The position numbers were made by a program, and so were the translations under genes. A DNA stretch of 24,609 nucleotides from positions 1 through 24,609 of the forward strand of contig CAYYYI010000028.1 in the NCBI GenBank assembly GCA_964475735.1, given 5' to 3'. This document shows, in pieces, positions 1 to 6,893 of the stretch. Numbering within the stretch: the first letter of the stretch is position 1; each line of letters opens with the position of its first letter. Under the pieces are notes generated by a model. That model searched no databases, was not told the origin of the DNA, and worked only from the letters and a program-made list of their open reading frames with translations. This DNA is from UCB2 sp964475735 (lineage in GTDB: Bacteria > Chloroflexota > Dehalococcoidia > Tepidiformales > Tepidiformaceae).

Positions 1-774
1 GACGCGCTGGCGCACACGGTCTTCCCGGGAGTGGTGCTTTCGTACATAGCCGGGAGGAGCATCATGATCGGCGCCTTCGCCTTCGGCGCGCTCACGGCGC
101 TCGGGATCGGAGTGCTCTCGCGCTCGCGGCGGGTGAGCGCGGATTCGGCGGTGGGGGTTCTATTCGCAGCCTTCTTCGCGCTTGGCGTTGTGCTGATTAG
201 CCGCCAGGCGGGGTTCAAGAAGGACCTGGGGTCGCTACTTTTCGGCAACGTGCTGGGGGTATCGCGCGAGGACGTGATCGCCACCTTCGTGATCGCCCTC
301 ATCGTCGTTGTCATCCTTTTCCTCCTGCTGAAGGAGTTCACGCTCGTCGCCTTCGATTCGACCATGGCGAAATCGCTGGGGTACCCGGTGTTCATGCTCG
401 ACCTGGTGTTGCTGCTGCTGGTGGCGGCGACAATCGTGGTGAGCCTGCAGACTGTGGGGAACATCCTCATCCTGGCGCTCATCGTGACGCCGCCGGCGAC
501 GGCGCGGCTGCTCACCGACCGGTTGGGCCGGATGATGGCGATCAGCGTCGCGACAGGGGTGCTGGCTGGCGTCTCGGGGATCTTCGTGTCCTACCACGCC
601 GATACGGCTGCGGGGGGCACGATCGTTCTGAGCGCGACGGCGCTGTTCCTGCTCGCACTCGTCTTCGCGCCCAACCACGGGCTGGTCAGCTCATACATGC
701 AGCGGCGGCGCGGCTACCACCACGTGCACCACTACCACCCCATCGACGAGCCCGCCCATCCGGGCGACCGCTGA
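1..774 (+). CDS. Zn/Mn-type ABC transporter permease (ABC-3 family), 5' truncated
   Basis: Integral membrane subunit of a metal-ion ABC importer (ZnuB/MntB/TroC family), which carries zinc or manganese across the cytoplasmic membrane. The frame is open from base 1, so the start codon lies left of the window. The first residues visible, DALAHTVFPGVVL, match the family's conserved D-x-L-(S/A)-H-(A/T)-V-x-P-G segment. At least five hydrophobic helices follow, and the stretch near the middle of the second half ending in VTPPATARLLTDR is also typical. The C-terminus carries a short His-rich tail (HHVHHYHP), possibly a local metal-binding element; this is inference. The ATPase and binding-protein partners would lie upstream, outside the window. 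The family assignment is firm; the metal is not determined. Confidence 0.9.
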   Translation, partial: DALAHTVFPGVVLSYIAGRSIMIGAFAFGALTALGIGVLSRSRRVSADSAVGVLFAAFFALGVVLISRQAGFKKDLGSLLFGNVLGVSREDVIATFVIALIVVVILFLLLKEFTLVAFDSTMAKSLGYPVFMLDLVLLLLVAATIVVSLQTVGNILILALIVTPPATARLLTDRLGRMMAISVATGVLAGVSGIFVSYHADTAAGGTIVLSATALFLLALVFAPNHGLVSSYMQRRRGYHHVHHYHPIDEPAHPGDR

Positions 775-806
775 CCTGCGGAGCGCCTTCGTCCGTCGCC
801 TGCGAG

Positions 807-835
807 ATGACGGCGGGCCGCCTTCGCGGTAGAGT
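807..835 (+). promoter_or_regulatory. Predicted promoter of the acyl-CoA dehydrogenase gene
   Basis: ATGACG (807-812) and TAGAGT (830-835) are separated by exactly 17 bases and resemble -35 and -10 elements. A start site near 842 would leave a leader of about 27 bases containing the GGGAGA ribosome site at 855-860. Confidence 0.5.
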
Positions 836-868
836 CGCTTACCACACACTCACCGGGAGAATACCGAA

Positions 869-2089
869 ATGTCCGACGGCCACGCGGTCGAGCGCAAGCT
901 CAACAAGGAAGAGATCGAAGAGATCCGCCAGAAGACAAAGCAGATCATGGAGGAGCTCGTCTACCCCAACGAGGCGCAGTACGAGCACTGCACCGACGAG
1001 GAGCGCGAGGTTCTCATCAAGAGCCTGCAGGCGAAGACAAAGGCGGCGGGGATGTGGGCGCCGCATCTTCCCGCGGCAGCCGGCGGTATGGGCATCGGCT
1101 TCATGCCCTACGTCTATATGAACGAAGTCATCGGCCGCAGCTGGATGGCGCCGCGGGTGTTCGGCTCGCAGGCGCCCGACTCCGGCAACGCCGAGATCCT
1201 CTGGCAGTTTGGCACGCCGGAACTGCAGGAGAAGTGGATGAAGCCGCTGGTGAACGGCGACATTCGCTCCTGCTTCTCGATGACCGAGCCCGAGGTTTCG
1301 GGCGCCGACCCAACGGGTCTCCGCACCGTCGCCGAACGCGATGGCGACGAGTGGGTCATCCGCGGGCACAAGTGGTTCACCAGCGGCGCGGTGGGCGCTT
1401 CGTTCGCCATCGTGATGTGCGTGACCCAGCCCGACCAGCCGCCGCACCGGCGCATGAGCCAGATCGTGGTCCCGACCGACACGCCGGGCTTCCAGATCGT
1501 GCGCGAGATCCCGGTGATGGGCTCGACGGAGGGGTCGCACTGCGAGATCCGTTACGTGAACGTGCGCGTGCCGGTGACGAACCTCCTGGGCGAAGACGGC
1601 GGCGGCTTCCGCATCGCCCAGCGCCGCCTGGGGCCGGGGCGCATCCACCACTGCATGCGCTGGCTGGGCCAGATGCAGCGGGCGTTCGAGATCATGTGCG
1701 AGTACTCGCTGCGGCGCGAGGTGTTCGGCAGTACGCTCGCCGAAAAGCAGACCGTGCAGAACTGGATTGCCGACTCGTACGTGCAGATCCAGGCGGCGCG
1801 GCTCCTGACCCTGAACGCCGCGGCGAAGATTGACACGGGTGATGAGGCCCGCGTTGAGATCTCGGCCATCAAGTTCTTCGGAGCGCAGGTGCTCCACGAC
1901 GTGATCGACCGCGCCATCCAGGTGCACGGCGCGCGGGGCGTTTCGGGCGACACGCCGCTCGAAGGCATGTACCGCCTGGCCCGCGGCGCGCGCATCTACG
2001 ACGGCCCCGATGAGACGCACCGCATGGTGGTGTCGCGGCGAATCCTGCAGAGCTTCAAGGCCGGGCTGGGCTGGGACTTCGGCGTGTAG
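869..2089 (+). CDS. Acyl-CoA dehydrogenase, ACAD10/11 (LvaC-like) type
   Basis: FAD-dependent acyl-CoA dehydrogenase family protein of 406 residues, a usual length. The start is ATG 869, preceded by GGGAGA with 8-base spacing. The sequence follows the ACAD10/11 subgroup: GSQAPDSGNAEIL, then the FAD/substrate signature SCFSMTEPEVSGADPT, KWFTSGAVG, RLGPGRIHHCMRWLGQMQRAFE, and a C-terminal AIQVHGARGVSG followed by DGPDETHRMVVSRRIL. The next gene on the same strand, 80 bases on, is an APH-fold kinase. In animals these two domains are fused in one protein (ACAD10/ACAD11), and in Pseudomonas putida they are the separate LvaC and LvaA of levulinate catabolism. By that analogy it may act on a 4-phosphoacyl-CoA made by the kinase, giving an enoyl- or 3-hydroxyacyl-CoA. 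The family is certain; the substrate is inferred from context. Confidence 0.93.
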   Translation: MSDGHAVERKLNKEEIEEIRQKTKQIMEELVYPNEAQYEHCTDEEREVLIKSLQAKTKAAGMWAPHLPAAAGGMGIGFMPYVYMNEVIGRSWMAPRVFGSQAPDSGNAEILWQFGTPELQEKWMKPLVNGDIRSCFSMTEPEVSGADPTGLRTVAERDGDEWVIRGHKWFTSGAVGASFAIVMCVTQPDQPPHRRMSQIVVPTDTPGFQIVREIPVMGSTEGSHCEIRYVNVRVPVTNLLGEDGGGFRIAQRRLGPGRIHHCMRWLGQMQRAFEIMCEYSLRREVFGSTLAEKQTVQNWIADSYVQIQAARLLTLNAAAKIDTGDEARVEISAIKFFGAQVLHDVIDRAIQVHGARGVSGDTPLEGMYRLARGARIYDGPDETHRMVVSRRILQSFKAGLGWDFGV

Positions 2090-2169
2090 CGGACAGCGGC
2101 GCCGGACCGGGCGGGCGGCTTCGAACGGTCGCCTGTGGCGGTCGGGCGCGTCCGGTTTGGGGGGAGTGT

Positions 2170-3180
2170 ATGGACGAGATTGTGACCCTCATGGAGCAGC
2201 TGAACGTGTTCATGCGGGCGCAGCTCGGCGACGAGCGGGCTCGGGTGCTCTCCATGGAGACGACACCGGGCCATGCCGGGCTCTCGTTCTTCTTCACCCT
2301 GCTGGCGGACGGCGAGACGAGGGAGTTCGTGCTCCGCGTGCCGCCGGCCAACGTCAAGTTCGAAGGCACGGCCGACATCATGCGCCAGGCGCGCGTGATA
2401 TCGGCGCTGAGGGGTTCGGGCGTTCCCGTGGCCGAGATCGCGTGGGCGGGGGACGACCTGCAGTGGTTCGGGCGGCCCTACATGATCGTGCCGCGCCTCC
2501 CGGGGGACTGCCTGCGCACGAGCGAGGACGAATGGGCGGCCGGCCTCCCGGCGGAGCGGCTCCGCCCCATGGCGCAGCAGGCGATGGAGGTGCTGGCGAA
2601 GCTCCACAGCCTCGACTGGCAACGGTTCGTTCCCAACGACGGACCGCCACTTGACCCGGTCTTCGACATCGAGCGCTGGGACAGGTTCTGGGAGCGCGCG
2701 GCCGAGCCGGAGATGGTCGCGCTCGGGCCGGAGGTGAAGCGCCGCCTGCTCGAACGGCTGCCGGAAAGCCCGCGCATCGGCATCTTCCACGGCGACTACC
2801 AGTGGACGAACCTCTTCTACACGGACGACCGGCTGGCGGCGGTCATCGACTGGGAGCTGTGGGGCGTGGGCGCCACGCTGAACGACCTCGGCTGGATCCT
2901 GCTCTTCAGCGACCCCGAAGCGTGGGTGCACGAAGGACGCACCAACGCGCCCATGCCGCGGCCGGACGAGTTGCAGGCGATGTACGCGGACGCGCTTGGC
3001 GAAGCGCCCGGGGACGTCGCCTGGTACCGGGCGCTGGCGGCCTACAAGTTCTCCATCATTGGCGGATTCAACCTGATGCTGCACCGGCGGGGGAAGCGCG
3101 ACGACCCGCACTGGGAAGTGCTCAAACCTTCCATGCCGCGGCTGATGGAGCGGGCGATTGAGGTGCTCGACGGGGCGTAG
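2170..3180 (+). CDS. APH-fold phosphotransferase (LvaA / ACAD10-11 kinase-domain type)
   Basis: Aminoglycoside-phosphotransferase-fold small-molecule kinase of 336 residues. A GGGGGGAG tract lies just before ATG 2170. The lobes are recognisable: N-terminal nucleotide-binding strands with FVLRVPP, a hinge region with MIVPRLPG, the catalytic loop GIFHGDYQWTNLFY (HGDxxxxN) and the metal-binding AVIDWELWGVGATLNDLGW (DWE). Despite the family name, antibiotic resistance is unlikely. The gene sits directly behind an ACAD10/11-like dehydrogenase, where the kinase is expected to phosphorylate the 4-hydroxyl of a 4-hydroxyacyl-CoA. No promoter is visible in the 80-base gap, so co-transcription with the dehydrogenase is likely. 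A short inverted repeat (TGCCGG-TGG-CCGGCA, 3198-3212) lies just after the stop. Confidence 0.9.
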   Translation: MDEIVTLMEQLNVFMRAQLGDERARVLSMETTPGHAGLSFFFTLLADGETREFVLRVPPANVKFEGTADIMRQARVISALRGSGVPVAEIAWAGDDLQWFGRPYMIVPRLPGDCLRTSEDEWAAGLPAERLRPMAQQAMEVLAKLHSLDWQRFVPNDGPPLDPVFDIERWDRFWERAAEPEMVALGPEVKRRLLERLPESPRIGIFHGDYQWTNLFYTDDRLAAVIDWELWGVGATLNDLGWILLFSDPEAWVHEGRTNAPMPRPDELQAMYADALGEAPGDVAWYRALAAYKFSIIGGFNLMLHRRGKRDDPHWEVLKPSMPRLMERAIEVLDGA

Positions 3181-3197
3181 GCGCGTTGGGAGACGGC

Positions 3198-3212
3198 TGC
3201 CGGTGGCCGGCA
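3198..3212 (+). terminator. Short GC hairpin after the dehydrogenase-kinase pair
   Basis: TGCCGG-TGG-CCGGCA forms a perfect 6-bp stem with a 3-base loop, 18 bases after the stop codon. There is no T-tract, so a classical intrinsic terminator is not shown. The rest of 3181-3325 shows no other clear signal except the -10-like TATCAT at 3313-3318. Confidence 0.3.
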
Positions 3213-3312
3213 CGGGATGCTGATGGATGCGCTGGGAAGCTCAGGGACTTGCCGATCGCTGACGTGCGGGCGCCGAGGCGGGCCCATCTAACGGGTGCGG
3301 CTCGCGCAGGCG

Positions 3313-3318
3313 TATCAT
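3313..3318 (+). promoter_or_regulatory. -10-like TATCAT, 7 bases before the start codon
   Basis: TATCAT ends 7 bases before ATG 3326. No Shine-Dalgarno sequence is visible between them, so the transcript may begin at or beside the start codon. No convincing -35 element is seen. Confidence 0.4.
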
Positions 3319-3325
3319 CCGCGCC

Positions 3326-4696
3326 ATGAGCGAACCGCACATCCGGTATGTCTCAGCCAGGGATGGCGCGAACCTCGCCTACTGGGCCGAGGGCGCTGGC
3401 CCGCTGCTCATCCTGCTCCCGCCCATGCCCTGGAGCCATCTCCAGTTCGAGTGGCAGAGCCCGCGCATGAAAGAGTGGTTCGAGCGGTTCATATCCGCCT
3501 TCCGGACCGTACGCTACGACAACCGTGGCAGTGGCCTTTCGGATCGCGACGTCAAGGACTATTCGCTCGATGCCCACGTGGCCGATGTCGAGGCGCTGCT
3601 GGACCGGCTGGGGACGGAGCGCGCGGTCATTTGTGGTCTCTCGTATTCGAGCCCCGTGGCGATTGCTCTTGCGGCCCGGCACCCGGAACGCGTTTCGCAC
3701 CTGGTGCTGTGGTGCGGATTCGCAAGCGCCGCCGACGTCCGGATTCAGCCCCTGGCGATGTTGCAGACTCTCGTCGAGCAGGATTGGGCGTTGTTCACGG
3801 AGACGGTGGCCCATGCCCTCGTAGCAGGCTGGGATGCACCGGACGAGGCGCGGCACTTCGCCGCGCTGATGCGGGAGGCCATCGATCCTACCCCCAGTGG
3901 TGGTGCGCAGTTCTTCAGTCAGTTCGAAACAATCGACGTGACGGACCTGCTGGCGCGCATCGAGGCGCCCACCCTTGTCCTGCAACGCCGCGGCGCGAAG
4001 CTGCCCGATGCGTCGGTGGCGCGGCGCCTGGCAGCGGCGATCCCCGGCGCGCAACTGGTCTTGCTCGAAGGCGATGCCGTGCTGCCCTGGGTGGGAAACA
4101 CGGGCCTCGTTCACGACGCAGTCGAGGAGTTCGTGGGCGTGACGGCGAGGGATTCATCGCCCGCCGTGGAGCGAGCGGAGCCGGCGGCCGGCACCCTCCG
4201 CACCATCCTCTTCACCGACATTGAAGGGCACACGGGGATGATGCAGCGGCTGGGCGACGCGGAAGGGCGCATTATCCTGCGCGAGCACGAGCGGATCACG
4301 CGCGAAGCCCTGCGGGAGTTCGGGGGGAACGAGGTGAAGACCATGGGCGACGGATTCATGGCCTCGTTCGGGTCCGCGCAGAAGGCGCTCGAGTGCGCAG
4401 TCGCTCTCCAGCGGCGGCTGTCGGAAGCAGCCGCGCGCCTCCCGTTCGTGCTTCGCATTCGCGTGGGGTTGAACGCAGGCGAGCCAATCGCGGAAGAGGA
4501 CGACCTGTTCGGCTCGTCGGTTATCGCGGCGGCGCGCATTGCTGCCCAGGCGCAGGGCGGGGAGATCCTGGTCTCGAACGTGGTGCGGGAATTGGCGGCG
4601 GGGAAGGGGTTCCTGTTTAGCGACCGGGGGGAGACGGTGCTGCGCGGCTTCGACGACCCCGTGCGGCTGTTCGAGCTACGCTGGCAAGAGGCCTGA
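3326..4696 (+). CDS. Alpha/beta-hydrolase-like sensor fused to class III nucleotide cyclase
   Basis: 456-residue, two-domain soluble protein. Residues about 1-272 have the alpha/beta-hydrolase fold (RYDNRGSGLSD, nucleophile elbow GLSYSSP with Ser106, IEAPTLVLQRRG). Residues about 290-456 are a class III adenylate/guanylate cyclase domain: FTDIEG with Asp298, VKTMGDG with Lys338 and Asp342, AARIA with Arg404. The hydrolase half has lost two catalytic positions. The acid in the usual HRxGDRxxP segment is Ala224, and the usual G-x-D-H-x-P-W His is Val252 (GDAVLPW). In the cyclase, the transition-state Asn of VNxAARI is Ile400, while the metal Asps and Lys remain. The first half is therefore probably a ligand-sensing pseudo-enzyme. 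Cyclase activity is likely but not assured. The gene is convergent with the next one; the stop codons lie one base apart. Confidence 0.9.
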   Translation: MSEPHIRYVSARDGANLAYWAEGAGPLLILLPPMPWSHLQFEWQSPRMKEWFERFISAFRTVRYDNRGSGLSDRDVKDYSLDAHVADVEALLDRLGTERAVICGLSYSSPVAIALAARHPERVSHLVLWCGFASAADVRIQPLAMLQTLVEQDWALFTETVAHALVAGWDAPDEARHFAALMREAIDPTPSGGAQFFSQFETIDVTDLLARIEAPTLVLQRRGAKLPDASVARRLAAAIPGAQLVLLEGDAVLPWVGNTGLVHDAVEEFVGVTARDSSPAVERAEPAAGTLRTILFTDIEGHTGMMQRLGDAEGRIILREHERITREALREFGGNEVKTMGDGFMASFGSAQKALECAVALQRRLSEAAARLPFVLRIRVGLNAGEPIAEEDDLFGSSVIAAARIAAQAQGGEILVSNVVRELAAGKGFLFSDRGETVLRGFDDPVRLFELRWQEA

Positions 4697-4697
4697 T

Positions 4698-4973
4698 TCA
4701 GGCGGCGTCGCGGGCGCCGGGACGATGCTGAGAGCGGTACTCTTCGCGCAGCGCCTGGGCGGCGCGCTGGGCTTCGAGAGCCATGGTCCTGCGGCGCTTG
4801 CGCATGCGCGCACGGCTGGCGAGGTGGTGCGCCGAGTCCACGACGACGAGCGTGACGGTTGTGGTCACCAATGCGAGCGACCAGCCGGCGACGCCGGCGA
4901 ACCCCGAAGCCAGGGCCAGGACGGCGGCCGCGATCGCAGGATTGCGCACTCCCCAGGTCCAGAAGGCGGTCAT
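4698..4973 (-). CDS. Small hypothetical membrane protein
   Basis: 91 residues and no family recognised. A hydrophobic region at about residues 10-46 could form one long or two short membrane helices (IAAAVLALASGFAGVAGWSLALVTTTVTLVVV). It is followed by a very basic segment (SRARMRKRRR) and a hydrophilic, helix-prone tail rich in Ala, Glu and Arg. The positive-inside rule suggests the tail is cytoplasmic. It lies 47 bases behind the response-regulator gene on the same strand, so the two may be co-transcribed. No good Shine-Dalgarno sequence precedes ATG 4973, which lowers confidence. Its stop is one base from the stop of the convergent cyclase gene. Confidence 0.5.
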   Translation of the reverse strand: MTAFWTWGVRNPAIAAAVLALASGFAGVAGWSLALVTTTVTLVVVDSAHHLASRARMRKRRRTMALEAQRAAQALREEYRSQHRPGARDAA

Positions 4974-5020
4974 GAATTGATCGTCGGCAGCGGCAGGCCG
5001 GAACTAAAGGGGAAAGGGGG

Positions 5021-5737
5021 CTACCCGCTCACGCCGCTGGCCAGGGCCCGGCCGTCCCCGCCAGAGGGGTCGGGGGCAAGGCCCGCGCGCAACGCCCACT
5101 TGTAGAGGTCCAACCGGGTGTGCGCTCCGATCTTTGCCATGATGCGGGAGCGATGGCCGTCCACGGTCCGCGGGCTGATGCAGAGCGTTTCGGCGATGAC
5201 GCGGGCGGTCTTGCCTTCGGCGAGAAGCTGGGCCACCTCGCGCTCGCGGTCGGAGAGACGGCCGCCGTCATCGGCGGATTCGGGCCTTCGCGCCTCGAAG
5301 ATGAGGTCGTTCACATCGAACAGGGCGGCGATCTCACCTGCGACATACGGGTTGCCGCGGTAGACGATGTTGATGGCGAGAATGAGCTCGTCGATTTCGC
5401 AGTGCTTCATGATGTAGCCTGTCGCGCGGGCACGAAAAGCGGAGACCACTGCGCTGCGAGACAAAGTCCCGCCAAGGACGATTACGCGGGTGTTGGGAGC
5501 GCGGCGCGCCAGCTGGCGTGCTGCTTCGACTCCGTTTAGTTCGGGCATTACGTGGGCGAGCAGGGCGATGTCCGGCGCGAGCGTCTCGGCGAGGTCCACC
5601 GCCTCGCGGCCGTTGGCGCACTGGGCTACTACGTTGAAGCCCGCGCGCGAGACCAGCACTTCGGCCAACGCCTGGCGCAGCAGCGCGTCGTCGTCTGCTA
5701 TCAAGATGCGGATTCCGGTTCCTCCACCCCTGTCCAT
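5021..5737 (-). CDS. LuxR/NarL-type response regulator with a degenerate receiver
   Basis: 238-residue regulator: receiver domain (about 9-125), linker, and LuxR HTH (about 165-225; LSDREREVAQLLAEGKTARVIAETLCISPRTVDGHRSRI). The start is ATG 5737, with GGAGG 6 bases upstream. A GTG four codons earlier overlaps that ribosome site and is less likely. The acidic pocket (DDD15-17) and Lys111 are kept. The phospho-acceptor Asp of the LLDxxMP motif is Ala61 (LLAHVMP), and the conserved Thr/Ser after strand 4 is Gly89 (VIVLGGT). Aspartyl phosphorylation at the normal site is therefore impossible. The protein probably works as an atypical regulator controlled by level, ligand or partner binding. It is divergent from the sigma-factor gene. 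No histidine kinase is adjacent, although a kinase cluster lies 2 kb away. Confidence 0.92.
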   Translation of the reverse strand: MDRGGGTGIRILIADDDALLRQALAEVLVSRAGFNVVAQCANGREAVDLAETLAPDIALLAHVMPELNGVEAARQLARRAPNTRVIVLGGTLSRSAVVSAFRARATGYIMKHCEIDELILAINIVYRGNPYVAGEIAALFDVNDLIFEARRPESADDGGRLSDREREVAQLLAEGKTARVIAETLCISPRTVDGHRSRIMAKIGAHTRLDLYKWALRAGLAPDPSGGDGRALASGVSG

Positions 5738-6117
5738 GTCTTCCTCCACGTGGTGCGCCGCCTGGAGGCGACGCTGATTCTGGATGCGAATTACGTTCGC
5801 AAAGTTCCTACAATTGAGCGTCCGCTCAGTCGCAGGTGGGGCTCAATCGGGGAATTCCCTTACGGGCCCTTCGTCTTTCCCTGATCAGTGGCGCGGACGC
5901 ACCTAGGGAAAGCGGTGCGTTGGGGGTCTGCCGGTGCTGGCTCAGGGCAAACCCCGCGACATGTAGGGAGTCCGCCGGTTGTGAAGGGGTACGACACGCA
6001 CTCCTTTTCGCGCTGCTTCGCGTCTTCTTGCGGGAGGCAGGGGCCGCCACGCTTGGGACAAGAAAGGCCGTGGCGATGCGCCCGGCCAGCGGCGAAAGCC
6101 AGACGTGGAGGCAAGTG
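5738..6117. other. 380-base intergenic region with promoter, operator-like repeat and structured leader
   Basis: Non-coding stretch between the divergent response regulator and sigma genes. It holds an inverted repeat (5785-5801), a -10 TACAAT (5809-5814), hairpin ACGCACC/GGTGCGT (5897-5903 with 5914-5920), and a longer hairpin (5923-5932 with 5946-5955; GGGGT-C-TGCC against GGCA-A-ACCCC). Further down, CGCCACG and CGTGGCG segments flank about 6045-6075. The sigma frame stays open back to 5836, but the region reads as RNA structure rather than protein. Confidence 0.55.
5785..5814 (+). promoter_or_regulatory. Promoter with an inverted repeat overlapping the -35 position
   Basis: TGCGAA-TTACG-TTCGCA (5785-5801) is a perfect 6-bp inverted repeat with a 5-base spacer. 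TACAAT (5809-5814) matches the -10 consensus at 5 of 6 bases. The repeat covers the place where a -35 box would be, as expected for an activator or repressor site. The divergent LuxR-type regulator is an obvious candidate to bind here; this is inference. Confidence 0.5.
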
Positions 6118-6867
6118 ATGACGAAGGACAATGCAGAAGCCTGCCGGCCGGGCCCCGTTTGGGGTGACTCCAGCCGGGACGCGCTCATCGAGCAGTATCT
6201 CCCGCTCGTGAAGCATGTCATCCGCAGGATGGCGAGCTCACGGTCATCGGGGATGCTCGACATGGAAGACCTGTTGAGCTATGGGACGATGGGGCTGATC
6301 GAGGCGGTCGACCGGTACGAGCCCGAGCGCGGCGTTCCCTTTATCAGCTTTGCGACGATGCGCATTCGCGGGGCGATCCTTGACGCGCATCGCCAGCTCG
6401 ACCCGCTTTCGCGCCATGTGCGCCGCGCCACCAAAGAAGTGGAGCACGCCCGCGAGCGGCTTTCGCTCGATCTCGGACGCACGCCCACCCGCAAAGAGAT
6501 CCGGGCGGCCACCGGCCTGAGCGACCGCGAGTTCCGGCTGGCCGAGAGTGCGGCCGGGTATGCCACGGTGTCCATAGACGCCGCCTTTGACGCCAACGGT
6601 GAGGGTGAGGAGCGCTGGCTGCCCCTGGCATCGGAGGATGAGGACATCGCCGACACGGTCGAGCGGAAGGTGCTCATCGCCGAGCTTACCGAGGTGGTCA
6701 AGATGTTGCCCCCGCGCGACCTGCTCGTCATCTCGCTCCGTTTCAAGGATGGGCTGACGCAGACCGAGATCGCGGAGATCCTGGGCGTCTCACCGAGCAG
6801 AGTCACGCAGCTCCTCACGCGGGCTCTTGGCTTCCTGCGCGTCCGCCTCGACCGCACAGCAGCGTAG
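6118..6867 (+). CDS. RNA polymerase sigma factor, FliA/WhiG-like (sigma-70 group 3)
   Basis: 249-residue alternative sigma factor. The start is ATG 6118, with GGAGG about 6 bases upstream; longer in-frame starts have no such site. Region 2 is clear (residues about 20-90: LIEQYLPLVKHVIRRMA, DMEDLLSYGTMGLIEAVDRYEPERGVPFISFATMRIRGAILDAHR). Region 3 follows (RHVRRATKEVEHARERLSLDLGRTPTRKEIRAATGLS), then region 4 with its HTH at the C-terminus (LTQTEIAEILGVSPSRVTQLLTRAL). Order and length fit the FliA/WhiG branch. No flagellar genes are in view, so a motility role is not supported by context; a general adaptive role is equally possible. A long structured leader precedes it. Confidence 0.92.
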   Translation: MTKDNAEACRPGPVWGDSSRDALIEQYLPLVKHVIRRMASSRSSGMLDMEDLLSYGTMGLIEAVDRYEPERGVPFISFATMRIRGAILDAHRQLDPLSRHVRRATKEVEHARERLSLDLGRTPTRKEIRAATGLSDREFRLAESAAGYATVSIDAAFDANGEGEERWLPLASEDEDIADTVERKVLIAELTEVVKMLPPRDLLVISLRFKDGLTQTEIAEILGVSPSRVTQLLTRALGFLRVRLDRTAA

Positions 6868-6893
6868 CTTCATAGAAAATGAAGCGACAGCCC

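Noticed and set aside
839..2020. Long open frame antisense to the acyl-CoA dehydrogenase
   Set aside because: Its product is Arg/His/Ala-rich with no family motif; it arises from GC-rich codons of the real gene. The same holds for long antisense frames at 1996-3213, 9876-10796, 11562-12569 and 11914-13137.
2170..3180. Aminoglycoside resistance gene
   Set aside because: The APH fold is broad, and the neighbour is an ACAD10/11-type dehydrogenase, which points to acyl-CoA metabolism.
5944..5955. CAGGGCAAACC, a match to part of the cyclic-di-GMP-I (GEMM) riboswitch core
   Set aside because: The second conserved block (GGGACGCAAAGCC) and the GAAA loop are missing, and these bases are used in another hairpin (5923-5955).
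5898..5985. Cobalamin-riboswitch-like words (GGGAA, GGTGC, CCCCGCGAC, GGGAGTCC)
   Set aside because: Order and spacing do not give the B12 core junction, and the gene downstream is a sigma factor. Left as an unassigned structured leader.
5836..6117. N-terminal extension of the sigma factor
   Set aside because: The added residues do not look like a sigma factor, and only ATG 6118 has a GGAGG site.
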